A stretch of 64,000 nucleotides of DNA from Kribbella sp. NBC_00382 (GCF_036067295.1 NZ_CP107954.1:3038001-3102000), one strand, 5' to 3'; shown: positions 20,150 to 29,501, counted from the stretch's first letter. Notes: generated by a model from the letters alone, not told the origin. Translations and numbers: made by a program.

Positions 20150-22225
20150 GTGCCGGAGGTGTATGACCCGCTGACTGATCCTGCACCGGCGCATGACCTG
20201 CGCGCGGTGTTGCGGATCAGGGCGTTCCGGCGGCTCTGGATCGCGTTCGGGTTGTCGAGCCTGGGCGACTGGATCGGGTTGCTCGCGCTGACCGCGATGG
20301 CCAAGGCGTTCGCCGGGGACGACTACCAGGCGGCCAACTTCGCCATCGGCGGGGTGCTGTTCCTGCGGGTGCTGCCGGCGTTGGTGATGGGACCGGTCGC
20401 CGGTTGGGTGGCGGATCGGCTGGACCGGCGCTGGACGATGATCATCGGAGACCTGATCCGGGCGGCCTTCTTCGTCAGCATCCCGATCGTCGGCACGCTC
20501 ACCTGGGTGCTGGTGGCGACCGTGCTGATCGAGATCGTCAGCCTGATCTGGGGGCCGGCCAAGGACGCCAGCGTGCCCAACCTGATCCCCCGGCACCGGC
20601 TCGAGGCGGCCAACCAGCTCAGCCTCATCACGACGTACGGGACGGCGTTGCCGGCGGCCGCGATCTTCACCGCGATCACCCTGGTCACCCGCGGTCTCGG
20701 CGACTTCTTCTCGATCAACTTGGCCGTCTACGTGAACGCGGCGACCTTCCTGATCTCCGGTCTGGCGATCGTCTCGGTCGCCGAGATCGGCCGGGCCGGC
20801 AGCCACGACCACGAAGACCACCCGACGCTGTGGCGCACGATGGTCGAGGGCTGGTCCTACGTCACCGGTACGCCGGTGGTCCGCGGACTCGTCGTCGGGA
20901 TCTCGGGCGCGTTCGCGGCTGGTGCCGTGGTGATCGGGCTCGGCCGGACGTACGTGGAGGATCTGGACGCGGGCGATCCGGGGTACGGCGTGCTGTTCGG
21001 CGCTGTGTTCGGTGGGCTGGCGCTCGGGATGGGGTTCGCGCCGCGGCTGTTCTCGGGGCTGTCCCGGCGCAGGTTGTTCGCGGCGGGGCTGGTCGGGTCG
21101 GGAATCGGGCTGGCTGGGCTGGCGCTGATCCAGCAGCTCGAGATTGCCACGATGATCGCGATCGTGCTCGGCTTCTGCGCTGGGGCGTCGTGGGTCTCGG
21201 GGTACACGCTGCTTGGGCTCGAGGTGCCGGACAACGTGCGGGGGCGGACGTTCGCGTTCGTGCAGTCGGCGGTACGGACCGTGCTTGCCGTCACGCTGGC
21301 GGTTGCGCCGTTCGTGGCTGGCGCGATCGGTCGGCGTACGGTCAATCTGCCGGGCGATGGGTCGGTCACGTACAACGGCGCCTCGATGACGATGCTGATC
21401 GCCGCGATCCTGGCGGGTGTGATCGGGCTGGTCGCGTGGAAGCAGATGGACGATCGGCCGGGTGTGCCGTTCTGGCGGGATCTGCGGCGGAGCTTCGGGA
21501 AGACTCCTGGGGTGTATCCGACGACTGGACTGTTCATCGCGCTTGAGGGTGGTGAGGGCGCGGGTAAGTCGACGCAGTCCGCGCTGCTGGTCGAGTGGCT
21601 GAAGGAGCAAGGTCAACAGGTGCTGCTCACTCGCGAGCCTGGTGCGACCGATCTCGGCAAGAAGCTGCGCCAGATCGTGCTCGACCCGGCGACGGGGGAT
21701 ATCTCGCATCGGGCTGAGGCGCTCTTGTACGCCGCTGACAAGGCTGAGCATGTCGACTCGGTGATCAAGCCGACGCTGAAGTCGGGCGCGGTGGTGATCA
21801 CTGACCGGTACGTCGATTCGGCGCTCGCGTACCAAGGGTCCGGGCGTGACTTGGATGTCGCCGACGTCGAGCGGGTGAACCGCTGGGCCACCGATGATCT
21901 GCGGCCCAACCTGACGATTTTGCTGGACCTGCCGCCGAAGAGCGGGCTCGGCCGCTTCGAGGAGCGGGACCGGATCGAGGCGCAGTCAGCCGACTTCCAC
22001 GAACGCGTCCGGACGGCCTTCCTGGAACTGGCCGCCGGTGAGCCGCAGCACTACCTGGTACTCGACGCAACGCAGGACCGAGAGCAACTCGCCAAGCAGA
22101 TCCAAGCCCGCCTACTCCCGATGCTCCCGCCGGTGCAGCAGCCGGTGGAGCCGCAGCAGGCAGGCGCGGAGGCTGACGCCGTGCAGCGGGAGGCCGGGCG
22201 GGAGTCGGAGGTGGGGCGGCAGTGA
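20150..22225 (+). CDS. tmk: MFS transporter fused to thymidylate kinase
   Basis: One open frame encodes a 12-helix MFS-like membrane domain (about residues 20-430) followed by a complete thymidylate kinase (about 450-660). The kinase has the P-loop FIALEGGEGAGKST, the DRY-type motif ITDRYVDSALAYQG and the LID Arg region RFEERDRIE. It phosphorylates dTMP to dTDP. Similar fusions are known in actinobacteria such as Streptomyces, so this is not an assembly artefact. The last 40 residues are a Gln/Pro/Glu-rich tail. I chose GTG at 20150; TTG at 20120 is also open, and GTG at 20159 has GGAGG too close. The stop overlaps holB by four bases. The transported substrate is unknown. Confidence 0.92.
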   Translation: MPEVYDPLTDPAPAHDLRAVLRIRAFRRLWIAFGLSSLGDWIGLLALTAMAKAFAGDDYQAANFAIGGVLFLRVLPALVMGPVAGWVADRLDRRWTMIIGDLIRAAFFVSIPIVGTLTWVLVATVLIEIVSLIWGPAKDASVPNLIPRHRLEAANQLSLITTYGTALPAAAIFTAITLVTRGLGDFFSINLAVYVNAATFLISGLAIVSVAEIGRAGSHDHEDHPTLWRTMVEGWSYVTGTPVVRGLVVGISGAFAAGAVVIGLGRTYVEDLDAGDPGYGVLFGAVFGGLALGMGFAPRLFSGLSRRRLFAAGLVGSGIGLAGLALIQQLEIATMIAIVLGFCAGASWVSGYTLLGLEVPDNVRGRTFAFVQSAVRTVLAVTLAVAPFVAGAIGRRTVNLPGDGSVTYNGASMTMLIAAILAGVIGLVAWKQMDDRPGVPFWRDLRRSFGKTPGVYPTTGLFIALEGGEGAGKSTQSALLVEWLKEQGQQVLLTREPGATDLGKKLRQIVLDPATGDISHRAEALLYAADKAEHVDSVIKPTLKSGAVVITDRYVDSALAYQGSGRDLDVADVERVNRWATDDLRPNLTILLDLPPKSGLGRFEERDRIEAQSADFHERVRTAFLELAAGEPQHYLVLDATQDREQLAKQIQARLLPMLPPVQQPVEPQQAGAEADAVQREAGRESEVGRQ

Positions 22226-23391
22226 GTGTTTGGGATGACTTGGTGGGGCAGGAGCCTGCGGTTGAGGTGTTGCAGCGGGCCGTGGCTGGGGCGTCCGCGC
22301 GGTTGCGGGGTGAGAGTGGCAAGGCGACCGCCGGTATGACCCATGCGTGGCTGATTACGGGGCCGCCGGGGTCGGGGCGGTCTAATGCTGGGCGGGCCTT
22401 TGCTGCCGCGCTGCAGTGTTTGGATGGTGGGTGTGGGGAGTGCGCGGTTTGTCGTACTGCGCTTAACGGCGCGCATCCCGATGTCACGCTGATCCGTACC
22501 GAGATGCTGTCGATTCGGGTCAGTGAGATTCGCGAGCTGGTACGCCGGGCCGCGATGAGCCCGACGCAGGGGCGCTGGCAGGTGATGTTGATCGAGGATG
22601 CGGACCGGCTGACCGACCAGGCCGCCGACGCGTTGCTGAAGAGCATCGAGGAGCCGGCGCCGCGTACCGTCTGGGTGCTCTGCGCGCCGACCGTCGAGGA
22701 CGTCGTACCGACGATCCGTTCGCGCTGCCGGTTGCTCGTCCTGCGAACCCCGCCGGTGGCCGCGGTCGCCGAGATGCTGACCCGGAAGTCCGGGATCGAG
22801 CCGGAGCTGGCCAGCTTCGCGGCTCGCGCGGCTCAGGGGCACATCGGGCGGGCCAAGGCGCTGGCGCGGGACGAGGTCGTCCGCGGCCGGCGGAACAAGG
22901 TGCTCGAGGTGCCGTTCGAGCTGCACGACATCGGCGCCTGCCTGAATGCGGCCCAACGGCTCGTCGACGCGGCGAAAGAGGAGTCGAAGGCGAGCGCCGC
23001 GAAAGTCGATGAGCAGGAGCGGACCGAACTCGAGCAGGCCCTCGGCGTCGGTACGAAGGGCGCCAAGCCGCGCGAGGCGGGCGCGGCCCTGAAGGAGCTC
23101 GAGGACGGGCAGAAGGCGCGCGCCAAACGCTGGGAACGCGACGTGCTCGATCGGTCGCTGGTCGATCTGATGGCCTTGTATCGCGATGTTCTGGTCGTTC
23201 AGACCGGTGCGGGAGCAGAACTGATCAACGCCGAGCTGGGCCAGGACATCCAGCGACTGGCGGCGCGGACCAGCCCCGAGCAGACCATCCGCCGGATCGA
23301 CGCGCTGACCGGTTGCCGCGAGGCGATCGAGGGCAACGTCGCGCCGCTGCTCGCGCTCGAAGCGATGACGATCTCCCTGTTCGAGGGCTGA
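22222..23391 (+). CDS. holB: DNA polymerase III delta-prime subunit
   Basis: 389 residues of the clamp-loader delta-prime subunit. The AAA+ fold begins VWDDLVGQEPAVEVLQRAV. The P-loop TGPPGSGRSN has Arg in place of the catalytic Lys, as expected for an ATPase-dead delta-prime. A four-Cys zinc module is seen as CLDGGCGECAVC. The SRC-like arginine-finger motif is in TIRSRCRLL. The GTG start overlaps the tmk stop (GTGA), so the two are coupled. The first 80 codons end largely in G or T, unlike the rest. The tmk-holB order is common in bacteria. Confidence 0.95.
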   Translation: MSVWDDLVGQEPAVEVLQRAVAGASARLRGESGKATAGMTHAWLITGPPGSGRSNAGRAFAAALQCLDGGCGECAVCRTALNGAHPDVTLIRTEMLSIRVSEIRELVRRAAMSPTQGRWQVMLIEDADRLTDQAADALLKSIEEPAPRTVWVLCAPTVEDVVPTIRSRCRLLVLRTPPVAAVAEMLTRKSGIEPELASFAARAAQGHIGRAKALARDEVVRGRRNKVLEVPFELHDIGACLNAAQRLVDAAKEESKASAAKVDEQERTELEQALGVGTKGAKPREAGAALKELEDGQKARAKRWERDVLDRSLVDLMALYRDVLVVQTGAGAELINAELGQDIQRLAARTSPEQTIRRIDALTGCREAIEGNVAPLLALEAMTISLFEG

Positions 23392-23506
23392 GACGCGCGT
23401 CTGAGTCGCGGACACGAATGTAACGAAGGCGAGGGTGCGCGCGATGTTGGGGTGGCGAGGCTGATCTGGACCCGCCAGTGTCGTTAACCCCCCGAAGGAT
23501 GCATCT

Positions 23507-24190
23507 TTGACCCAACCGCCCTCGCCGATCCGGCCCGGACCGGTCCAGCACGGGCGGACTCCGCTTCCGTCGGCCGAGTCCTGGCTGGAGGGTGTGCCGA
23601 CACCCGCGCAACGTCGGCTGGATCGCTATGCCGTGGTGGCGTTCGCGACCAGCCTGCCCGGGCTGGTGCCGATCGCGGCGGTGCTCGGGCTGATCGGGCT
23701 GCGGCGGATCAGCAAGTCGGGTGCGCGCGGGCGGCGGCTGGCGATCGGGGCGTTGGTGATCTGCGGGTGCTGGCTGATCGCGTTCGGGGTCGCTGCCGCG
23801 CTCAACCTGTACGGCGAACGCCGGGCCGGCATCGGGCGCAGTACGGGCATCTCGCAGGTGGAGGTGCAGCAGTGCTTCGACGCCGACCTCGAGGTGGCGA
23901 CGTTGCGGCAGGTGACGATCGCGGACTGTGCCGTGCCGCACACGGGCGAGGGGTACGCGAAGGTCCGGGCGACGCTGACCGGGCTGTCCGCGGAGCAGAA
24001 GACGTCGGCGGCGACGCAGCAGTGCGCGACCGCCTTCCAGACCTTCGTCGGCAAGGCGTACGAGCAGTCCGAACTGGACATCTACTACGTCGTACTGGAG
24101 GATCGTGCCGTTGCTGACGGCAACGTGCTGTGCATGGTCGGTAAGCCCGGCGAACAGTTGACCGGCTCCATGCGCAATTCTCAGCGCTAG
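23507..24190 (+). CDS. DUF4190-type membrane protein with exported C-terminal domain
   Basis: 227 residues. A Pro-rich cytoplasmic N-terminus is followed by two membrane segments (about residues 43-63 and 78-98) in the DUF4190 arrangement [19 protein letters not shown]. An outside domain of about 120 residues contains four Cys (CFDAD, DCAVPH, CATAF, LCMVG), probably two disulfides, and resembles septum-formation-type domains. The start is TTG with GAAGGA seven bases upstream; an ATG inside that leader gives only a three-codon frame. It is probably co-transcribed with the next gene, a second DUF4190 protein. Function is unknown; a cell-envelope role is likely. Confidence 0.75.
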   Translation: MTQPPSPIRPGPVQHGRTPLPSAESWLEGVPTPAQRRLDRYAVVAFATSLPGLVPIAAVLGLIGLRRISKSGARGRRLAIGALVICGCWLIAFGVAAALNLYGERRAGIGRSTGISQVEVQQCFDADLEVATLRQVTIADCAVPHTGEGYAKVRATLTGLSAEQKTSAATQQCATAFQTFVGKAYEQSELDIYYVVLEDRAVADGNVLCMVGKPGEQLTGSMRNSQR

Positions 24191-24201
24191 GGGGTCAGCG
24201 A

Positions 24202-24876
24202 GTGAGCAATCCATCCGAGCCGGATCGGGATTCGGACCGGCCGCAGGACGACGTGACGCGGCCGGTGCCGACGTACGGCGACCCGCCGACGGCGGAGTAT
24301 CCGAAGCAGCTGCCGACGTACGGCCAGCCGCCGCAGCCCGAGCAGCCGCAGTACGGGCAACCCCAGGAGCCGCAGTACGGCCAGCCGCCGCAGCAGCCGC
24401 CTTACGGGCAGCCGCAGGCGCCGCAGTACGGGCAGCCCGGGTATGGGCAGCCGCAGCAGCCTGGGTACGGGCAGCCGAACCAGTACGGGCAGCCGCAGGC
24501 GCAGGGGTATGGCCAGCCGCAGTACGGGTCGGCACAGTACGGGCAAGGGCAGTACGGCCAGGCCCAGTACGGGCAGGGGCAGTATCCGGGGCAGGCGCCG
24601 GCGGCGTACGGCTATGGGTATCCGGGGGCGCAGGCCGACAAGACCAACAGCCTGGCGATCGCCTCGCTGGTGTGTGGGCTGGGCGGGCTGGTGATCGGGA
24701 TCAGCGCGCCGATCGGCGTGATCCTGGGCATCATCGCGCTGATGCAGATCAAGAAGCGGAAAGAGTCCGGTACGGCGATGGCCGTCGTCGGCATCATCGT
24801 CGGCGGCCTGATCACCCTGCTCGGCATCGTGCTCATCCTGGCCTTGATCACCTTCCGCGACGCCAACGACTTCTAG
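24202..24876 (+). CDS. DUF4190-type membrane protein with YGQP-repeat N-terminus
   Basis: 224 residues. Residues about 30-145 are a low-complexity cytoplasmic tail made of YGQPQ, PQYGQ and QYGQG units. Residues about 150-215 hold two membrane helices typical of DUF4190 ([24 protein letters not shown], of which the GxxxG runs are visible). The GTG start has AGGGGG before it. The Tyr/Gln/Pro tail is a candidate for phase separation, polyproline binding or Tyr/Ser phosphorylation, but nothing is shown directly. It follows the other DUF4190 gene by 11 bp. Confidence 0.8.
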   Translation: MSNPSEPDRDSDRPQDDVTRPVPTYGDPPTAEYPKQLPTYGQPPQPEQPQYGQPQEPQYGQPPQQPPYGQPQAPQYGQPGYGQPQQPGYGQPNQYGQPQAQGYGQPQYGSAQYGQGQYGQAQYGQGQYPGQAPAAYGYGYPGAQADKTNSLAIASLVCGLGGLVIGISAPIGVILGIIALMQIKKRKESGTAMAVVGIIVGGLITLLGIVLILALITFRDANDF

Positions 24877-24963
24877 CGCGAAACCGTACGTCCGACGCCG
24901 ATCCATCCACGCCCGAACGCCAAACCGTCCACCACCGGACGGTTTGGCACGTAGTCTGGCGCG

Positions 24964-26001
24964 GTGGGCATGGTGATGGCGGTGTCGTTCGAGCGGTACG
25001 GGCGGCTGTACTACCTGGACCCCGGCCCGCACAGACCGCGGGTCGGGGAAAAAGTGCTGGTCCCGACCGACGACGGGCCCGAGGTCGCCGAGTGCGTGTG
25101 GGCGCCGCAGTACGTCACCGAGGAGATCGGTGGGCTGCCGCTGTGTGAGGGCGTCGCGACGCCGGCCGACCTCGACCGCGACGAGCAGAACCGGCAGCGC
25201 CGGGCCGATGCGCGGCTGACCGCCAAGCGGCTGATCCGAGAGCACGGGCTGCCGATGAAGGTGGTCGGCATCGACTTCGTGGATCGCCGGGCGGATGTCG
25301 ACCAGCTGGTCATCGTGTACTTCTCCGCGCCGCACCGGGTGGACTTCCGGGAGCTGGTCCGCGATCTCGCCCGTGGGTTGCGGGCGCGGATCGAGCTGCG
25401 CCAGGTGGGTGCGCGCGATGAGGCGCGGCTGCAGGGTGGGATCGGGCCGTGTGGGCGAGATCTGTGTTGCGCGACCTTCCTGAAGGACTTCGAGCCGGTC
25501 AGTGTGCGGATGGCGAAGGACCAGGACCTGCCGCTCAACCCGCTGAAGATCTCGGGTGCCTGTGGGCGGTTGATGTGCTGCCTGAAGTACGAGCACCCGC
25601 TGTACCAGGAGTTCAACGCCAAAGCCCCGGCCACCGGTACGCAGGTGGAGACCCCCGCGGGTGACGGCGTCGTCGTCGGGCACAACGTCCCGAGCGACAC
25701 GGTAGTAGTCCGCCTAGCCGCCTCAGGCCGCCGCTGCGCCTGCAGCCGCGCAGACGTCTGCTCCCCCCGCCAGCAGTACGAAGCCTCCGACACCACCACT
25801 CCAGACGCTCCACCGGTAGTACCAGCACAGCCGGTCGAGATCGAGTTGTCGGTACCGCCGGCCGAGCCCGAGGTATCGGTGGAGGCAGATGAGCCCGCCA
25901 AGCCGCGTCGCAAGCCGCGCCGGCGTCGCAGGTTGAGTCAGGGTGAAGGTGACAACGCAGGGCCGGAATCGGACGAGGGTACGGGAGATAGTTCGCTGTG
26001 A
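24964..26001 (+). CDS. ricT: PSP1-domain protein, RicT/YaaT family
   Basis: 345 residues. The PSP1 core has the diagnostic Cys block GPCGRDLCC followed by GACGRLMCCLKYE. In Bacillus this protein joins the Ric complex, which binds Fe-S and affects RNase Y-dependent mRNA maturation; whether that holds here is inference. The last 90 residues are an acidic, Pro-rich region ending in RRKPRRRRRL, an unusual basic tail that could bind RNA. The gene lies near holB, as in many genomes, but two DUF4190 genes intervene. GTG at 24964 and ATG at 24970 are both possible starts. The stop overlaps the next start by one base. Confidence 0.9.
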   Translation: MGMVMAVSFERYGRLYYLDPGPHRPRVGEKVLVPTDDGPEVAECVWAPQYVTEEIGGLPLCEGVATPADLDRDEQNRQRRADARLTAKRLIREHGLPMKVVGIDFVDRRADVDQLVIVYFSAPHRVDFRELVRDLARGLRARIELRQVGARDEARLQGGIGPCGRDLCCATFLKDFEPVSVRMAKDQDLPLNPLKISGACGRLMCCLKYEHPLYQEFNAKAPATGTQVETPAGDGVVVGHNVPSDTVVVRLAASGRRCACSRADVCSPRQQYEASDTTTPDAPPVVPAQPVEIELSVPPAEPEVSVEADEPAKPRRKPRRRRRLSQGEGDNAGPESDEGTGDSSL

Positions 26002-27533
26002 TGATTCGTCGGGCGACTGTGGTTGTTGTTGGGCTTGCGGTGCTGGTGGCGGGGTGTGGGGTGGCTAGCCGGGCTCAGGACGCCGACGGGTCTGGTGGGA
26101 GTGACCCGAGTACTGCGCCTAAGGGGCCGGCTGGGCCGGTACCGGCGGGGCTGGAGAAGTTTTACGGGCAGCAGGTGGATTGGCAGCGGTGTGGGTCGGG
26201 GAACCAGTGCGCGACCATCAACGTGCCGCTGGATTACAGCAAGCCGGATGGCAAGACGATCGAGTTGCGGGCGCGCAAGGTGCCTGCGCGGGATCGGACC
26301 GGGAAGATCGGGACGCTGTTCATCAACCCGGGTGGGCCGGGTGCGTCCGGGCAGGAGTTCGCGGCGTCGGCCGGGTTCGTGCTCGGGGCGCCGCTGCTGC
26401 GGAAGTTCGACGTGATCGGCTGGGATCCGCGCGGAGTGGCCGACTCGACGCCGGTGCGCTGTCTCGACACCGAGCAGCTCGACAAGTTCATCGCCACCGA
26501 CGGGAGCCCGGACGACGACGCCGAGATCGACGCGCTGAACACCCAGGCCAAGGCGCTCGCGGACGGCTGTGAGCAGCGCTCCGGCGACCTGCTGCCGCAC
26601 GTCTCCACCAAGGACGCCGCCCGCGACATCGACGTACTGCGTGGAATCGTCGGCGACCAGGAGCTCTACTACCTCGGGATGTCGTACGGGACGCTGCTCG
26701 GCGCGACCTACGCGGAACTGTTCCCGAAGAACGTCGGCCGGCTGGTCCTCGACGGAGCGGTCGACCCGTCGAAGTCGTCCGAGGACAACAACCTGGCCCA
26801 GGCGAAGGGCTTCGACACCGCGCTGGACGCCTTCGCCGAGGACTGCGCGCAACGGTCCTGCCGGCTCGGGAGTTCCAAGGCCGAAGTACTGGCGAAGATC
26901 GACAAGCTGATCAACGACTCCGACGCCACCCCGCTGCCGGGCGACGGCGACCGGCAGGTGACGCAGGCGCTCGTCGTGCTGGGCGTGATCTTCCCGCTGT
27001 ATGTGAAGGACTACTGGCCTCGGCTCGAGGACGCGGTGGTCGACGGCCTCGCGGGCAAGGGCGCGCGACTGCTGGCGCTGGCCGACGAGTACACCGACCG
27101 TACGCCGAAGGGCTACGGCAACAACCAGAACGAGGTGATCTACGCGGTCAACTGCATCGACCGCCCGGACCTCACCTCGGTCGCGGAGGGCAAAGCGGAC
27201 GCGGCGAAGTTCAAGGCCGCCTCGCCACGGTTCGGCTCGTTCCTGCTCTGGGGCTCGCTGCCCTGCGCGAACTGGCCGGTCAAGCCGGAGGACAAGCCGC
27301 ACAAGATCACCGCGGCCGGCTCCAAGCCGATCGTCGTCGTCGGCACTACGCGCGACCCGGCGACGCCGTACGACTGGGCGGTCGGGCTCGCCGGGCAACT
27401 GGAGAACGGCGTGCTGATCACCCGTGACGGCGATGGCCACACCGGCTACAACGAGGGCAACCAGTGTGTCGACGATGCCGTCGAGACCTACCTGCTGAAG
27501 GGCACCCCGCCCGCCACTGACATCAAGTGCTGA
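26001..27533 (+). CDS. Lipoprotein tripeptidyl aminopeptidase-like alpha/beta hydrolase
   Basis: 510 residues. The signal peptide ends in the lipobox LVAGC, so it is anchored outside the membrane. The hydrolase fold has the oxyanion block FINPGGPGASG, the nucleophile LGMSYGTLLGATYA, and a C-terminal TAP-like domain in which GTTRDPATPYDWA and DGDGHTGYN carry the Asp and His. This matches the Streptomyces Slp/Tap tripeptidyl aminopeptidases, which trim tripeptides from extracellular proteins. ATG at 26001 overlaps the ricT stop by one base and is preferred to GTG at 25998. It ends immediately before a convergent gene with no hairpin between. Confidence 0.9.
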   Translation: MIRRATVVVVGLAVLVAGCGVASRAQDADGSGGSDPSTAPKGPAGPVPAGLEKFYGQQVDWQRCGSGNQCATINVPLDYSKPDGKTIELRARKVPARDRTGKIGTLFINPGGPGASGQEFAASAGFVLGAPLLRKFDVIGWDPRGVADSTPVRCLDTEQLDKFIATDGSPDDDAEIDALNTQAKALADGCEQRSGDLLPHVSTKDAARDIDVLRGIVGDQELYYLGMSYGTLLGATYAELFPKNVGRLVLDGAVDPSKSSEDNNLAQAKGFDTALDAFAEDCAQRSCRLGSSKAEVLAKIDKLINDSDATPLPGDGDRQVTQALVVLGVIFPLYVKDYWPRLEDAVVDGLAGKGARLLALADEYTDRTPKGYGNNQNEVIYAVNCIDRPDLTSVAEGKADAAKFKAASPRFGSFLLWGSLPCANWPVKPEDKPHKITAAGSKPIVVVGTTRDPATPYDWAVGLAGQLENGVLITRDGDGHTGYNEGNQCVDDAVETYLLKGTPPATDIKC

Positions 27534-28160
27534 CTAGTTAGGTCGAGTGTCGCCGACGTCCGTGCCGGAGATCTGCAGGGTGTCGGTGGCCTTCGCCAGG
27601 ACGGCACGCAGGCCGGCCTCGTCCTGCGGGCGGCCGCCGACGGTGATCTCGACCAGCGTGCGGTTGCCGTCGGGGGCCGGGCGGAAGCTGGACAGGCCCA
27701 TCCGCGGGCCGCGGGTCTGATCGGTGTAGGTGTAGATCAGCGTGCCGTCGTCGCGGCTGATGACGTTGAGGTCCTTCTCGTCGATGCTCTTCTCGCGGGC
27801 GGCCACCATCTCGTCCGGGCTCTGCTTGCTGCCGCGGGTGTCGAAGCGGATCTGCCAGACGCCAGTCGGATCGACGTACTTCGGTCTGGTGCCGCCGGTC
27901 GCGCTCTTCCAGCCGGTCGGGACGTCCGCGGTCGCCGGCGCGTCGTCGGAGCCGAACGCCTGGGACGTGAACTGGAGCGAGTCGGCCTGCAGCCCGTCGC
28001 CGGTCTTCGGCGTATCGGTCGGCTGGCTGGTCACCACCTGGCTCGACGTGGGGTCGTCCCCACCGCGTGAGTTGATCGCCAGTACGGTGCCGAAGACGGC
28101 GACTCCTACGGTCATTCCCGCAAGCGTCGCCACTAGCGCCTGGTGCCTGGGCGTGAGCAT
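27534..28160 (-). CDS. Membrane-anchored protein of unknown function
   Basis: 208 residues. One N-terminal membrane segment (about residues 8-29) is followed by a Thr/Pro/Asp-rich linker and an outside domain of about 140 residues that begins VPTGWKS and contains WQIRFDTRGSKQSPDEMVAAREKSI. The ectodomain faintly resembles the one on the Ser/Thr kinase at 58.3 kb (both have a tryptophan turn after PxxW and a set of ordered strands), but I cannot establish homology. It has no Cys. It is convergent with the peptidase gene. I do not recognise a family. Confidence 0.7.
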   Translation of the reverse strand: MLTPRHQALVATLAGMTVGVAVFGTVLAINSRGGDDPTSSQVVTSQPTDTPKTGDGLQADSLQFTSQAFGSDDAPATADVPTGWKSATGGTRPKYVDPTGVWQIRFDTRGSKQSPDEMVAAREKSIDEKDLNVISRDDGTLIYTYTDQTRGPRMGLSSFRPAPDGNRTLVEITVGGRPQDEAGLRAVLAKATDTLQISGTDVGDTRPN

Positions 28161-28245
28161 CCCGACCTCACTTCCGCGTCTCGGTGCGCTTCTCGATTAT
28201 CGGGTACGAAGGGGGCTTGGGCGAAACCGCGTACCGTATGCGCCT

Positions 28246-28581
28246 GTGGAGATGGACGAAGCACTGCGCCGGTACGACGCCGGCGACGCCGGTCGCGCCG
28301 AACTCAAACTGCTGGTCAAGGAGCTGCTGAAGCTCCTGGTCGCGAAGGCGCCCGGCCATGCGGTGGAGGTCCGCGTCCCGCCGTACGGAGCGGTCCAGTG
28401 CATCGAAGGCCCCCGCCACACCCGAGGCACCCCCGGCGCAGTCATCGAGATGCCCGCCGACATCTGGATAGATCTGGCCCTCGGACGAACCACCTGGTCG
28501 GATGCTCGCCTCACCGGCAAGGTCCGAGCCTCCGGAGAGCGCACTGATCTCACCCACCTCCTCCCTCTCCTCTCCAACTGA
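28246..28581 (+). CDS. Small sterol-carrier-like protein
   Basis: A 111-residue soluble protein. A helix rich in Leu/Lys (AELKLLVKELLKLLVAKAPG) is followed by VEVRVPPYGAVQCIEGPRH and a C-terminal half with MPADIWIDLALGRTTWSDA, which matches the small actinobacterial sterol-carrier (SCP2-like) proteins that bind lipids in a hydrophobic groove. The start is GTG at 28246 or ATG at 28252; neither has a Shine-Dalgarno, so the message may be leaderless. It is divergent from the membrane protein upstream and convergent with a lectin gene, with a perfect hairpin between stops. Confidence 0.75.
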   Translation: MEMDEALRRYDAGDAGRAELKLLVKELLKLLVAKAPGHAVEVRVPPYGAVQCIEGPRHTRGTPGAVIEMPADIWIDLALGRTTWSDARLTGKVRASGERTDLTHLLPLLSN

Positions 28582-28583
28582 AA

Positions 28584-28614
28584 GTCCGCCGCGGCGCTGC
28601 GCGCCGCGGCGGAC
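28584..28614. terminator. Bidirectional hairpin between convergent genes
   Basis: A perfect 13-bp stem (GTCCGCCGCGGCG, loop CTGCG) begins two bases after the SCP-like stop. On the minus strand it is followed by TTT, so it also serves the lectin gene that ends at 28646. Confidence 0.8.
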
Positions 28615-28645
28615 GATGTTGAAGGCTGGGCCTGGGCTGGCTGGA

Positions 28646-29434
28646 CTACTTGGCGGACCACACCGTGGTGCGGCCCACTACGAGGTCGAGGGCGCCTGTG
28701 TCGCGGAGGACCAGCACCCCGTCTTGGGTGGTGGCTTTGGCGGACCAGAGGGTCTGCTTCTCACCGGAGAGGACTGCGAAGCCGCCTAGGTCGTCGCCCT
28801 GGACCAGGGCGTAGGAGCCGGGGTGGCCGGCGGTCTTGCTGTGCCACAGGACCGTCTTGCCGTTCTTCAGCAGCTGGAGGTCACCGGTCGTCTGCATCTT
28901 GAGCGTGTAGACGTGGTTGCGCGAGATCATCACGTTGTCGGTCCGGAGCGCCTCCAGCTGACCCATCGTGCCGAGGATCATGTGGTGGTTCCAGATGGCG
29001 ATGCCCTTGGAGTTGTAGAGCGACAGGACGCCGTCGTTGTGCAGGATCAGGTTCGCGTTGGGGGCGTTCGTGCCGAGCTTCCAGATCGTCGTCCGGCCGT
29101 AGATGAGGACCAGGTCGCCGTCCGCCTGCAGCCGCAGGACCGCACCCGGCTTGGAGACCGGCGTCGTCCAGGTCGCGTTGTAGCCGGGACCACGGGTCAG
29201 CTCGGCCCAGCCTTGGGCGTCCATCCTGAGCACGTACTTGCCGTCGTTCGACCGGAGGTACTGGCCGACCTTCAGCGACTGGCCCGGCTTCAGCGTGTCG
29301 GAGACGTACGAGGCCTGAGTAGTGGACGTGGTGGCGGCGCTGGCCGGTGCGACGGCCAGTACCGCAGTACCGGTGGCAAGTGCCGCGGCAGAGGCGGCGA
29401 GAGCGACGGTGGCGCGCAGCTTGTTCTTGAACAT
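28646..29434 (-). CDS. Secreted bulb-type lectin-like protein (degenerate sugar sites)
   Basis: 262 residues with a Sec signal peptide (VLAVAPASAATTS). The mature protein is a double beta-prism of the B_lectin (monocot mannose-binding) type, starting with LKPGQSLKVGQYLRSNDGKYVLRM. The canonical QxDxNxVxY sugar site is degenerate in every repeat (QADGDLVLI, HNDGVLSLY, QTTGDLQLL), since the Asn is lost. Mannose binding is therefore doubtful, although the fold should be kept. The ATG at 29434 is preferred to the upstream 29482 because the signal peptide then begins normally and AGGGGG precedes it. It is the most downstream of three tandem paralogues, all on the minus strand. Confidence 0.85.
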   Translation of the reverse strand: MFKNKLRATVALAASAAALATGTAVLAVAPASAATTSTTQASYVSDTLKPGQSLKVGQYLRSNDGKYVLRMDAQGWAELTRGPGYNATWTTPVSKPGAVLRLQADGDLVLIYGRTTIWKLGTNAPNANLILHNDGVLSLYNSKGIAIWNHHMILGTMGQLEALRTDNVMISRNHVYTLKMQTTGDLQLLKNGKTVLWHSKTAGHPGSYALVQGDDLGGFAVLSGEKQTLWSAKATTQDGVLVLRDTGALDLVVGRTTVWSAK

Positions 29435-29501
29435 CTGAAGTGATCCCCCTAGGTCTGAAGCTTTCAAGGGATATGACGCCACCGCCGCCCAACTGGTTCG
29501 T

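Noticed and set aside
24316..24610. Possible CRISPR-like or satellite repeat
   Set aside because: The repeats follow the reading frame of a YGQP protein tail, and no unique spacers are present.
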